From: CAWDMC01 sp963803295
GTDB taxonomy: Bacteria; Acidobacteriota; Terriglobia; UBA7540
NCBI GenBank assembly: GCA_963803295.1
Contig: CAWDMC010000011.1
Span: forward strand, 310,001-374,000
Direction of reading: 5' to 3'
Length of the DNA: 64,000 nt
Positions 52,625 through 61,136 of the stretch are shown here, one piece after another. How positions within the stretch are numbered: the stretch's first letter is position 1; each line of letters begins with the position of its first letter. The notes below the pieces were generated by a model. The model did no database searches. It was not told where the DNA came from and worked only from the letters and a program-made list of their open reading frames with translations. A program made the position numbers and the translations under genes.

Positions 52625-53980
52625 ATGAACAGATGTGCGTGTGGCCGGCATGAAAAGGTGGCTTCCCGGCGCGATTTTCTGACCAAGTCAGCTTTCGGGT
52701 TTGGAGCCGCCGCCTTGAGCTACCTGCTCGACAGCGACTTCGCTTTCGCGAACGTGCTGCCGCCGGCCGCGGTGAACCCTCTAGCTCCCAAACCGCCCCA
52801 CTTCGCGGCCAGGGCCAAGCGGGTGATCTTCATCTTTATGCAAGGGGGGCAGAGTCATATCGATACTTTTGACCCCAAGCCCCAGCTAACCAAGTACGAT
52901 GGGCAGCCTCTTCCACCCAGCTTTAGTTCCGGTGATTTGAAACTCCAATTCATCAGTGCCTCGCAAGCAAAACTGATGGGCTCGCGGTTCCCCTTCGAGC
53001 GTCAGGGCAAGTCGGGACTGGAAATCTCCAACCTGTTCCCAAAATTGGGGGAGTACGCCGACGATCTGGCCGTGATGCGCTCCGTTTATCACGACTCATT
53101 TATCCACGGTCCCGCCGAGAATCTGGTTTATAGCGGCTCGATTCTGGTGGGACATCCGAGCGCCGGATCATGGGTGCTTTACGGTCTGGGTAGCGAGACG
53201 GACCAGTTGCCCGCCTTCATGGTGATGACGGACGGTGGCATCAGCGGACGGAGCAGCAACTCCTACAGCTCGGGCTTTCTCCCTGCGGTATATCAGGGAA
53301 CGCTGGTGCGGGCCGAAGGCTCCCCCATCATGAATTTGAAGCCGCCTCCTCAAATCGAAAGCGATGAGCAGCGGATGATCCTCGATCAGGTCAAGAACTG
53401 GAATCAGGATCACCTGGAAGCCCGTAGCGACGACACCCAGTTGGCGGCGCGTATCGCCAACTACGAACTTGCCTTTCGAATGCAGATGGCAGCGCCGGAA
53501 TTGATCGACATCTCGAAAGAGCCGAACAACATCGCGGAGATGTACGGTATCAATAAAGAGCCCACCGCCAAGTTTGGACGGATGTGCCTCTTGGCCCGAC
53601 GCATGATGGAACGCGGTGTGCGCTTCGTGCAACTGATCAGCACGGATTGGGACGGCCACTCGGAATGTGAAAAGAACCACCTTGAGAATGCGCGCAAGAT
53701 CGATCAGCCGATCGCGGCCTTACTGGGCGACCTGAAGCAGCGCGGCATGCTGGAAAGCACTTTGGTGGTCAGCACTGGGGAATTCGGGCGCACGCCGGTT
53801 ATGCAGGGAAACGGCGGACGCGACCACAGCCCGTACGGATTCACGGCCTGGATGGCGGGCGGAGGCATCCGCGGGGGCAAAGTCATTGGCGCCACTGATG
53901 ATTTGGGCTTTCGTGCAGTGGACGACAAGATACACGTCCATGATCTGCACAGGACCGATGCTGGCGCTCCTGGGTCTTGA
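52625..53980 (+). CDS. DUF1501 protein, Tat-exported (C-terminus frameshifted)
   Basis: The start ATG at 52625 has GGAGAG upstream; a TTG lies at 52613. A twin-arginine signal (SRRDFLTKSAFGFGAAALSYLL) is followed by the sulfatase-like DUF1501 fold: RVIFIFMQGGQSHIDTFDPK, SVYHDSFIHGPAENLVYSG, FVQLISTDWDGHSECEKNH and STGEFGRTPVMQGNGGRDHSPYG. The frame ends abnormally after KIHVHDLHRTDAG. In the next frame LALLGLDHKRLTY-FQGRDQRLTDVAGE, the expected DUF1501 C-terminus, runs to a stop at 54077. One extra G at 53957 explains this. It forms a pair with the PSD1 gene 18 bp upstream. Confidence 0.92.
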   Translation: MNRCACGRHEKVASRRDFLTKSAFGFGAAALSYLLDSDFAFANVLPPAAVNPLAPKPPHFAARAKRVIFIFMQGGQSHIDTFDPKPQLTKYDGQPLPPSFSSGDLKLQFISASQAKLMGSRFPFERQGKSGLEISNLFPKLGEYADDLAVMRSVYHDSFIHGPAENLVYSGSILVGHPSAGSWVLYGLGSETDQLPAFMVMTDGGISGRSSNSYSSGFLPAVYQGTLVRAEGSPIMNLKPPPQIESDEQRMILDQVKNWNQDHLEARSDDTQLAARIANYELAFRMQMAAPELIDISKEPNNIAEMYGINKEPTAKFGRMCLLARRMMERGVRFVQLISTDWDGHSECEKNHLENARKIDQPIAALLGDLKQRGMLESTLVVSTGEFGRTPVMQGNGGRDHSPYGFTAWMAGGGIRGGKVIGATDDLGFRAVDDKIHVHDLHRTDAGAPGS

Positions 53981-54190
53981 CCACAAAAGACTTACTTATC
54001 TGTTCCAGGGCCGAGACCAGCGCCTTACCGATGTAGCCGGCGAACGAGACCTGTCATCTCGTTTGCTATCAGCGTAAGACAAAGCATTTTTGGCGAACTC
54101 GCGATTTCCGGCAGGCGCGCGCGGCAGGCATTAGGGGCGTGCGACGACGCGGTCGGGCTCGAGCGACGCAAAAAGGGATTCGCGCACATT

Positions 54191-54739
54191 ATGAGGTTCT
54201 GCCTCACGAGCGGTGTTACCGCGGTGATTGCTTTCATCGCACTGGCGTCAGCTCCAGGCTTACCAGTGGGTCCGGCTGCCGCCTACTCCGGAGAACTGCA
54301 GTTGCCTGTCACCCTGTACTTCAGCGACGGAACAGAGCTCGAAAAAGGTGAGTTTCATGTGGACCTGCGGTCTGAGAAAGGCAGCTGCATGTTGGTCTTT
54401 TTGCGGGGCTCGGATTCGGTGAAAGTCGTCAACGGTGTGGCCGAGGCAAGCGAGAATGTGACTGCTACGGCTCCGACTCTACCGCTGATTGGCACAGTCT
54501 ACTTGTATGAATCCAAGACCCCCAAGGGTAGCGAGGAAGAAAAGCGACCCGCCGATGAGAAGCCCAACGTCACCTTTATTGAGCACTTGGGGGCGCGGCC
54601 TTGGAAGGCGGCCCTGCGGGCCTACGGCTACCCTCAACCCGGGCCTCCGGAAGTGGTTTTCGTCCTTGAAGAACAAAAATCGCCGGGCGAGTGGATTCGC
54701 ACCGACTTCAAATTGTTTCGCACAAGACCGCTTCAGTAG
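54191..54739 (+). CDS. Hypothetical exported protein
   Basis: The 182-residue ORF was not recognised. Residues 1-31 look like a signal peptide (basic start, then VTAVIAFIALASAPGLP, then AAAYSG as a possible cleavage region). The mature part has alternating short hydrophobic strands and many charged residues, suggesting a beta-rich periplasmic or surface domain. The end carries EEQKSPGEWIRTDFKLFRTRP. No ribosome site is obvious. It lies between the PSD1/DUF1501 pair and the oxidoreductase gene. Confidence 0.5.
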   Translation: MRFCLTSGVTAVIAFIALASAPGLPVGPAAAYSGELQLPVTLYFSDGTELEKGEFHVDLRSEKGSCMLVFLRGSDSVKVVNGVAEASENVTATAPTLPLIGTVYLYESKTPKGSEEEKRPADEKPNVTFIEHLGARPWKAALRAYGYPQPGPPEVVFVLEEQKSPGEWIRTDFKLFRTRPLQ

Positions 54740-54776
54740 ACCACGCGTCCTGACGGCGCAGAATTGCTGCATTCGT

Positions 54777-55942
54777 ATGTCTCGTATCGGAATTGGCGTT
54801 ATCGGCATCGGGGTTGCAGCCATGAATGCACACCTGCCGGTGCTCTTTGCGAGTGAGGATTTTGAGTTACAGGCGATCATGGATCGCGACCCGGCGCGTC
54901 TCGAATACGCGCGGGGCAGGTGGCCTGATGCCGCATGCTTATACCGAGCTTGAGGCGTTTCTGGCGAATCCCGGAATCGAGGCTGTGGTCGTGGCAACGC
55001 CGCCCGATTCGCATTGCGCAATTACCCAGTCGGCACTCGAACACGGCAAACATGTCCTGGCGGAGAAGCCGCTGGCCAGCACGATATCACAGTGCCACTC
55101 CATGGTCGGCATTGCGAAAGGTCCAGGGGCTTTGCCTTTGCGTCGGCCACGAAAAGCGATTTCACCCAACGTTCGAAAAAATCCGTCATCTGCTTCAGAG
55201 CGATACGGTCGGAATGCCCTATTATTGCGGAGTTCATTGGGCGAGTAACGTTAAGCTCGATCCGGACCACTTGGTTCCGGAGGGATACCTCCCCGGCTAC
55301 GAGTGGCGCTGGCGAAGTCGCGAGATCGGTGGCGGAATAATTCAGGACCATCTACCGCACTATGCCGACCTGATTCGCGACTGGACCAACGCCACTCCGG
55401 TTGCCGTCTACTGCCAGTCCCTGAATGTGGCCCGGGACTGGCTAGGCTGGCCGCCCGAGAAGGCCGCGTGGGAAGATCTTGGACTGGTGGTGATCCGATT
55501 CTCGAATGGTCTTGTGATGCGGTTTGAAACAGGCACTGCTGGCCGTAGCCTGTCACCGTTATGGTCGATGGGTTCGGGAATCGGCGAATGGACCGAATAC
55601 GGCTATGTTCTGGGAACCAAGGGGCAACTCTTGTTCGATCTCCTGCCGTGGGACTCATCGGAAAACGGTCGTATTGCGATTTGGAGGCTCAGTGAGGCCG
55701 TTACCCGGGAAATCGGCTGGAGCTACGTGGAGCAACCGGAGCCGAAAAGGCGCCAAGGATCGCCTGCAGGGGCGTCGTACGCCATGTTTGCAGCGCAAGC
55801 GCGGGAGTTCGCGAAGGCGATCCGGGGAGAGCCGAGCCGCGTCGCCAGCGGGGAAGACGGAGTGATCACGGTCGCGGCAGTGGATGCGGCATATTCGTCT
55901 GCCAAGACCCGTCAGGAATGTCCGGTGGCCTTACAGGGGTAG
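54777..55942 (+). pseudogene. Gfo/Idh/MocA-family oxidoreductase, broken by two +1 frameshifts
   Basis: Three successive frames make one protein of about 388 residues. The first (54777 to about 54935) has the Rossmann start RIGIGVIGIGVAAMNAHLPVLF and DRDPARLEYARGRWPDA. The second (about 54937-55119) has YTELEAFLANPGIEAVVVATPPDSH and the family EKPLA motif. The third (about 55121-55942) has VGHEKRFHPTFEKI and the C-terminal alpha/beta domain (GGGIIQDHLPHYADLIRDW). Extra bases lie near 54936 and at 55120-55121. Family members oxidise or epimerise sugars and inositols with NAD(P). Every segment is well conserved, so assembly error is as likely as true inactivation. Confidence 0.82.
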
Positions 55943-56007
55943 CCTCCCTGGGAGATTAGGTGGGATTTGGCGGACCCAAACGTATCAAGGGTGGGGGGAG
56001 AGCTCAA

Positions 56008-56421
56008 ATGAAAATGTGGAACATTGCGGGTAAGGTGCCCGATCTCGAGGCGGAGATCGCTTTTATCAAGGGTGTGGGTGGAATCGTCCTGCTGGACAAT
56101 ATTCTTCGAGTGGACGACCGTGACTTTCGGGTGGTCTTGATGAAGTGGGGTGACAAGTATCTTCACCTTTTTGAGAAGGCGGTCTACGAGCATCATCTGG
56201 AGGCGCCCCTGAGCAACGGACTTTGCCACGTGGTCTTCGAGGTTCCCAATCTCGCCGATGCCCGTCAGCGCGCGCTGGAAGCGGGCGCTCGTGAATTGAT
56301 GCCGCCGGCCTTCGTCTCATCCGGATTCGGCACCCGCGATGTTGCTTTCCTGCAATCTCCCGGAGGCATTCTTTTCGAATTTGCAGAGATCCATGAACAC
56401 AAAGTGCCGGTGCTCCCTTGA
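56008..56421 (+). CDS. VOC-superfamily (glyoxalase/dioxygenase-like) protein
   Basis: The protein is about 137 residues from the ATG at 56008 with GGGGGGAGAG upstream; the open frame begins at 55960. The VOC beta-alpha-beta-beta-beta pattern is visible: an N-terminal IAGKVPDLEAEIAFIKGVGG, DNILRVDDRDFRVVLMKWGDKYLHLFEKA, then LCHVVFEVPNLADARQRALEAGA and a final SPGGILFEFAEIHE with the conserved Glu. The expected metal positions (His in LCHV, Glu in FEFAE) are present. The reaction cannot be predicted. It lies between the broken oxidoreductase and the ICL/PEPM gene in the same orientation. Confidence 0.8.
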   Translation: MKMWNIAGKVPDLEAEIAFIKGVGGIVLLDNILRVDDRDFRVVLMKWGDKYLHLFEKAVYEHHLEAPLSNGLCHVVFEVPNLADARQRALEAGARELMPPAFVSSGFGTRDVAFLQSPGGILFEFAEIHEHKVPVLP

Positions 56422-56478
56422 CAATTCCACAGCTCGCGCTCAAGAGGCGTCAGTTGTCGTGCAGTTGGAGGTGAAACG

Positions 56479-57435
56479 ATGAAGGTCCCAAGCTTGCGAA
56501 GCAAACTGGGCCAAGGCCGGACGCTTTGGATCATGGGCGCTCATGACGTTCTCTCGGCAAAGATCGTGGAACGCGCTGGCTTCGATGCGGTGGGGATTCA
56601 ATCGCTGCAGATGAGTTTCGTCAACGGCGTTCCCGATATTGGCATTATCGGTCCCGAAGACCTGGTTCGGGTGTGCCGACGAATCCGACAGGCGGTCAGC
56701 CTTCCCATCGTCGTGGATTTTGAACAGGGGTTCGGCGAGCCGTACGTATCCGTATACTGGATGAAGGAGTTGGAAGCAGCGGGAGTATCTGCGATTCACG
56801 TCGACGACTACGGTTTGCCTTACAAATGTCCCTTCATTCCCCCGCACGTACTGGGTTTGGAGGACCGTGACATGACGGCGGCGAAAATCCGGGCCATGGT
56901 TGGTGAGAGAAGCAGCGACGAATTCATGATTATCGGCCGCCCGGGAACTTACGTCGCGTCACGACATACTAACGAGGCCGATCGACGTGCCGATTGGCTG
57001 GATCGCGCACGTGCTTACCAGGAGGCCGGGGCCGATGCTCTCTTCCCGATCTGCTGGACCGTGGAGCAGGCCAAGTGGTTTCGCAGCCAGGTGAGCGGGC
57101 CGCTGATCACGATTCGCACGCTGGGCACAGAAATCAAGACCGATCGCGTCCAGTACAGCAACGAGATGATGAGCCTTTCGATAGACGATCTCTACACGCT
57201 CGGCTACGAGATGTACATTGAGCCCACCACCATGCTGGGGGTAGCCGCGAACGCGATGTGGGACGCGGCGCAACGGGTGAAATCAAGCGGGCGATCGGAC
57301 GCGGTCGCCGCCGAGCACGGGAATCTGTACGATCATCTGGAGCGCTGGATGGATGTCGCCACGGTGCGGCGGATCCGCAACCAGTATGTTGAACGCGCCT
57401 CAGAGGGCGGGCATTCAAAGCAGGCGGGCGGCTAG
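56479..57435 (+). CDS. Isocitrate lyase/PEP mutase superfamily enzyme
   Basis: The 318-residue protein has a perfect GGAGGTGAAACG ribosome site. The TIM-barrel start LWIMGAHDVLSAKIVERAGFDAVGIQS is typical of the ICL/PEPM group. The metal region VVDFEQGFGEP and the HVDDYGLPYKCPF segment correspond to the Asp/Glu ligands and gating loop of oxaloacetase, methylisocitrate lyase and PEP mutase, although the KKCGH motif of true isocitrate lyase is altered to YKCPF. C-C or C-P bond cleavage of a 2-hydroxy or 2-oxo acid is expected. It lies in a co-directional run with VOC, RraA-like and SDR genes. Confidence 0.87.
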   Translation: MKVPSLRSKLGQGRTLWIMGAHDVLSAKIVERAGFDAVGIQSLQMSFVNGVPDIGIIGPEDLVRVCRRIRQAVSLPIVVDFEQGFGEPYVSVYWMKELEAAGVSAIHVDDYGLPYKCPFIPPHVLGLEDRDMTAAKIRAMVGERSSDEFMIIGRPGTYVASRHTNEADRRADWLDRARAYQEAGADALFPICWTVEQAKWFRSQVSGPLITIRTLGTEIKTDRVQYSNEMMSLSIDDLYTLGYEMYIEPTTMLGVAANAMWDAAQRVKSSGRSDAVAAEHGNLYDHLERWMDVATVRRIRNQYVERASEGGHSKQAGG

Positions 57436-57496
57436 CGCGGCATCGAGTCTCGCCTGGAGGCATCCTCGAAAGCCTAGACAGGAGAGGTGGTGAATT

Positions 57497-58127
57497 ATGA
57501 GCCCAAAAGGATCGGCAACTGCGTTGCTGAGCGCGAGCGGGTCGGCCTTCCAGGATCCCGATCGCTCTCGATGGGGTTGGCCTGAGCGTATTAAGGATTA
57601 CCGGCGGCACATACGCGATCTCCAAACCAGGAGCTATGAGGGTGCTTCCGAACGGAGTGAACGGGAAGAGGTTTTCCGAAAAGCGTTTGACCTTACGACC
57701 CCGGTCGCCAAAAGAGTTCTGGATGATCTGAGCGCAGTGTTTCTGAAGGGTACCGGGCGGTTTGCAGCGCGCCCGCCACACCGTGTTGCCGAGGGGGGAC
57801 TGCTTGGCTGCTGGATGCTCGATTGGCCTCAACTCCGTTCGGCCCGGAGTCGCTTCAACGGCCAACCTCTGGAGCCTATCACCTTGAACGCGATATTTCC
57901 CATCATGGCCACGGGTAACAATGCAGTGGACGCATCCGCACCTTGCACTCTTACATCGCGACCTGCCCGAGAAAATGGCGGCAGCGTGGCCGTTCAACGT
58001 GATGTCGCCCGAAGATGCTGAACGTCAGGAACCCATTCTACGGGTGTTAGCAGAGGCCGAGATGCACGAACGCACGTTTGAATCCGACTTGAACTGGCGC
58101 GTACTGACGTTCGCCCTCGATGATTAG
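57497..58127 (+). pseudogene. Unrecognised protein, apparently split by a +1 frameshift
   Basis: The first frame (57497 to about 57920) encodes WPERIKDYRRHIRDLQTRSYEG, LTTPVAKRVLDDLSAVFLKG and GCWMLDWPQLRSARSRFNGQ, with GAGAGGTGGTGAATT before the ATG. The second frame (about 57921-58127) continues with HPHLALLHRDLPEKMAAAWP-type sequence, then MSPEDAERQEPILRVLAEAE and LNWRVLTFALDD. Both halves have good coding character and abut without a gap, so one protein of about 209 residues with an extra base near 57918-57920 is proposed. I do not recognise a family. The neighbours are an ICL/PEPM enzyme and an RraA-like protein. Confidence 0.6.
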
Positions 58128-58824
58128 GAATGGGATGGACAGCGGAGAAGCACACCCAAGGTGTGGTGATGGTTGTGGAGAAGACAGAGAGCGGCTGGGA
58201 ACGGCTCAGTGGCTACAGGCGGCACCTGGCCGCGCCTCGCTGATCTCAGGCCTCGGCGGTATCTATCCTGCCTGTTTCATTTCCGGCCGCGTAGTCACCT
58301 GCCAATGTGAACCCGGCGACAATCTTGCCTTACATGTCGCTCTCACCCTCGCTCCTGAGCACAGCGTGATTGTCTGCGCGGCAGCCGACGATACCAACGT
58401 GGCGTTTTTCGGAGCGCTCATGGGACTCGATGCCAGGAACAGCGGCATCGTAGGTCTGGTGATTGATGCCAGGGTGCGCGATGTCGAAGAACTGGAGCGG
58501 ATGGAGTTTCCCGTGTTTTGCGCGGGCACTTCGCCCGGCCAGCCGAAGAAGGAACACGCGGGGGCCTACGGAGTTCCAGTCAAGCTGCGTGGCGTAACGA
58601 TCAATCCGGACGATTACCTGATCGCCGATCGCGATGGCATCGTTGTCGTGCCGAGCACAATTTGGGAGGAGATCCAAGGGAAAGCCTACGAGATAGCCGC
58701 TGCCGAGGGGAGCATCCGTGAACGGCTTAACCGGGGGGAACGCCTCTTTGACGTGCTTGATCTAACGCGCCGGGTTAGTCAATCAAGAGGGGGAGACTTA
58801 GGCTCCGACGAACGAAAGCGGTAG
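58120..58824 (+). CDS. RraA-like/4-hydroxy-4-methyl-2-oxoglutarate aldolase family protein
   Basis: The ORF is 234 residues; Met6 (58135, with AGGAATGGG upstream) is an alternative start. From LGTAQWLQAA onward it follows the RraA/HMG aldolase fold: SGRVVTCQCEPGDNLALHVAL, a substrate loop near FFGALMGLDARNSGIVGLVIDARVRDVEEL (the G-x-x-x-D-G-x-x-R-D region reads GLVIDARVRD) and GVTINPDDYLIADRDGIVVVP. Related enzymes cleave 4-carboxy-4-hydroxy-2-oxo acids to pyruvate or oxaloacetate. The first 25 residues are atypical. It overlaps the end of the preceding gene by eight bases and precedes an SDR gene. Confidence 0.82.
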   Translation: MIRNGMDSGEAHPRCGDGCGEDRERLGTAQWLQAAPGRASLISGLGGIYPACFISGRVVTCQCEPGDNLALHVALTLAPEHSVIVCAAADDTNVAFFGALMGLDARNSGIVGLVIDARVRDVEELERMEFPVFCAGTSPGQPKKEHAGAYGVPVKLRGVTINPDDYLIADRDGIVVVPSTIWEEIQGKAYEIAAAEGSIRERLNRGERLFDVLDLTRRVSQSRGGDLGSDERKR

Positions 58825-58850
58825 CGGTCGTACCCAACTGCGAGGGGCAA

Positions 58851-59645
58851 ATGGAAACCGGACTGAAGGGAAAGAAATGCCTCATTACCGGGGGTAATAG
58901 CGGCATCGGCTTTGGCATGGCAAAGGCGCTGGCAGCCGAAGAAGTTGACTTGGCGGTTGCGGCAATCGTTGAGGTATCCGGCGCCATGGAGACGCTCGAA
59001 GAGTTTGGGACAAAGGTGGTCTTCCTCAAAGTCGATGTCAGCAAGGAGTCCGAGGCCGTTTCCATGGTGCAGCGCGCCACCGGGGCTCTGGGGGGCCTGG
59101 ATCTGTTTGTCAACAACGCAGTCATCGCCCTGCACCAGCCAGTCACCCAAATCACCAGCGAAGCCTTCTACAGAACCATCGACACGAATTTGGCAGCGTG
59201 CTTGTGGGCGAGCCGCGAAGTGGCCCGCCACATGATAAGTCAGCGTTCGGGGAGCATCCTGATTACCGGCTCCACGGTTCGCGTCTGCCCGGCGTACGCG
59301 GAGGCTTCCTATCGGATCTCGAAGATGGGCCTGAAGATGTACATGGAAACCTTGGCCATTGAACTCGCTCCCTTTGGAATTCGGGTCAATATGATTATGC
59401 CGGGTCACCATCGCACGCCGCTAACATCGAACATACCTCCTCACATCGAGGCAAAAGTGATGGCGGAGATCCCCCTTCGGCGCTTCGGTGATCCCGACGG
59501 CTGCGGCCCGGCGGCCGTTTTCTTGCTATCCGATCTACTTAGTGGCTACGTCACGGGTACGGAAATCGTGGTTGATGGAGGGCTCTCACTTCGCCCGTTG
59601 CCTTTGCGGACCGATGAGGAGATCCTGCAGATGAATCGCCCGTAA
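58851..59645 (+). CDS. Short-chain dehydrogenase/reductase (SDR)
   Basis: The 264-residue classical SDR has the cofactor motif TGGNSGIG (13-20), NNAV (88-91, in place of NNAG), catalytic Ser141, Tyr154 and Lys158 (SYRISKMG), and the PGHHRTPL segment after the active site. Family members reduce or oxidise sugars and hydroxy acids with NAD(P). It starts 26 bp after the RraA-like stop and likely belongs to the same transcript as the ICL/PEPM gene. The substrate is not predictable from sequence. Confidence 0.9.
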   Translation: METGLKGKKCLITGGNSGIGFGMAKALAAEEVDLAVAAIVEVSGAMETLEEFGTKVVFLKVDVSKESEAVSMVQRATGALGGLDLFVNNAVIALHQPVTQITSEAFYRTIDTNLAACLWASREVARHMISQRSGSILITGSTVRVCPAYAEASYRISKMGLKMYMETLAIELAPFGIRVNMIMPGHHRTPLTSNIPPHIEAKVMAEIPLRRFGDPDGCGPAAVFLLSDLLSGYVTGTEIVVDGGLSLRPLPLRTDEEILQMNRP

Positions 59646-59801
59646 AAAATCGGTCCTGGCTCAAGCGAACCCGGTAACACTTGTCTCGACAAGGAAAAAG
59701 GCGGGTGGCGGTTGCGGAAAACCTGCGGGATTCGAGCGGAATTCAAGCGGGATTTTGCGGAATCCAGGAACTACGCAGGCCGAAGGCCGCCACGACTTTT
59801 T

Positions 59802-60629
59802 CTAGGCGATGAACATGCCGCCGTTGGGCGAGAACCACTGGCCGGTGTAGTAAGAGCTGTCCTCAGAGGCCAGGAACAGCGCAGTCATCGCGACCTCGCG
59901 TGGTTCGGCGCCGCGGCCGAGCGGCGTCTGGCTCACGAATGCGGCTTTGAGTTTCGCCGATATGGGGTCGTTGAATGCAGTGTTAACAAAACCGGGGCAG
60001 ATTGCATTTACTCGTATATGGCGCGAGGCTACCTCCTGGGCGACAGAGCGCGTAAACGACAGGATCCCACCTTTGGCGGCTGCGTAATGGGGCGAGGCTT
60101 CAAAGCCTCTCAGGGCGGCGACGCTCGACATATTGACGATTACGCCCCTGTTCATGGGGCTCATTAACTTCAGGGCCTCCCGTGTGCAGAAGAACGTCCC
60201 GTTGAGGTGGACGGCCAGCATTCTGTGCCACTCCTCGTCACTCAGTTCTTGCGTAACGTCCCAGTGAGTTCGAATGACACCTTCGCGAGATAGCTCCTCA
60301 AGCCGCGCTTCTGCCTTCCGGTTAATCGCTCCCCATTCTGCCGCGGGTGCGGCAATGCCGGCATTGTTCACGAGGATGTCGAGCCCGCGAAATCGCGCCT
60401 CGAATTCCGCAAACATCCGTTTCACCTGCCCGCTGTCTGAAACATCGGCTTGGATCGCCCAGGCGCGACCCTTCGCAGACTCTATGGCTTCGACCGTCCG
60501 GCGTGCTCTCTCCGGATCGACATCGTTCACGACCACGACGGCACCTTCCTCGGCAAACAGAAGCGCAATCTCGCTTCCGATTCCTGCGCCTGCCCCCGTC
60601 ACGAGTGCGACCTTCTTTGACAGTTTCAT
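59802..60629 (-). CDS. SDR-family oxidoreductase
   Basis: The 275-residue classical SDR has TGAGAGIG (11-18), NNAG (88-91), catalytic Ser168 or Ser169, Tyr182 and Lys186 (HYAAAKGG) and the C-terminal YTGQWFSPNGGMF. An insertion at roughly 95-125 (AAEWGAINRKAEARLEELSR) makes it longer than a minimal SDR and may shape the substrate pocket. The gene is convergent with the SDR at 58851 and divergent from the second GH116 gene. Specificity is unknown. Confidence 0.92.
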   Translation of the reverse strand: MKLSKKVALVTGAGAGIGSEIALLFAEEGAVVVVNDVDPERARRTVEAIESAKGRAWAIQADVSDSGQVKRMFAEFEARFRGLDILVNNAGIAAPAAEWGAINRKAEARLEELSREGVIRTHWDVTQELSDEEWHRMLAVHLNGTFFCTREALKLMSPMNRGVIVNMSSVAALRGFEASPHYAAAKGGILSFTRSVAQEVASRHIRVNAICPGFVNTAFNDPISAKLKAAFVSQTPLGRGAEPREVAMTALFLASEDSSYYTGQWFSPNGGMFIA

Positions 60630-61136
60630 AGGTATTGACCTTGGCCGTCATGAAGTTAGCCGATTGTAAGCCCAAAGGTAGCATGCGTACCAGATACGTT
60701 AAGAGGCGCATGCTGTTCTCATAGGTCCAAACGCCCGTTTTCTATGTCACAAGAAGAGCGTCCGATGAAAAAGTCTCTTGACACAAGATGGACTCAGGTG
60801 ATATTAACCGCGTGACCGTCACCGGTCAGTCCAAGAGCACAATGAAGAGACGCCGATAACATACTCGGTGTTTCGTCGAGCTGGCATCGTGCGTCCAGGC
60901 ACTGGGCCGCAAACGCAGTTGCGCGCCTTCGAGTGGCTTGGTGTGCCTTCCTGAGAGGCCTGAATGTCCTCAAAACAGGAAATGTCGATACGGCCGCTTG
61001 ATAAATCTCGCGTAGATCGGCGTACTGTTCCTGGCTGCTGCTGTTCTTAGCCTTGGAGTGGGTCTCCTTCGCGCCGCACGGCGCATGGAACAATGACCAC
61101 GCGGCTGCCGCGATTCTGATGGGTGGAGGACAATTA
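60630..61136. other. Divergent intergenic region upstream of second GH116 gene
   Basis: About 500 bp without a credible gene; an open frame on the minus strand overlapping the GH116 start looks like a shadow. It carries a plausible plus-strand promoter at 60778-60807. Nothing else was recognised. Confidence 0.65.
60778..60807 (+). promoter_or_regulatory. Candidate sigma70-type promoter
   Basis: TTGACA at 60778-60783 and TATTAA at 60802-60807 are separated by 18 bp and point toward the second GH116 gene, about 330 bp downstream. Confidence 0.35.
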
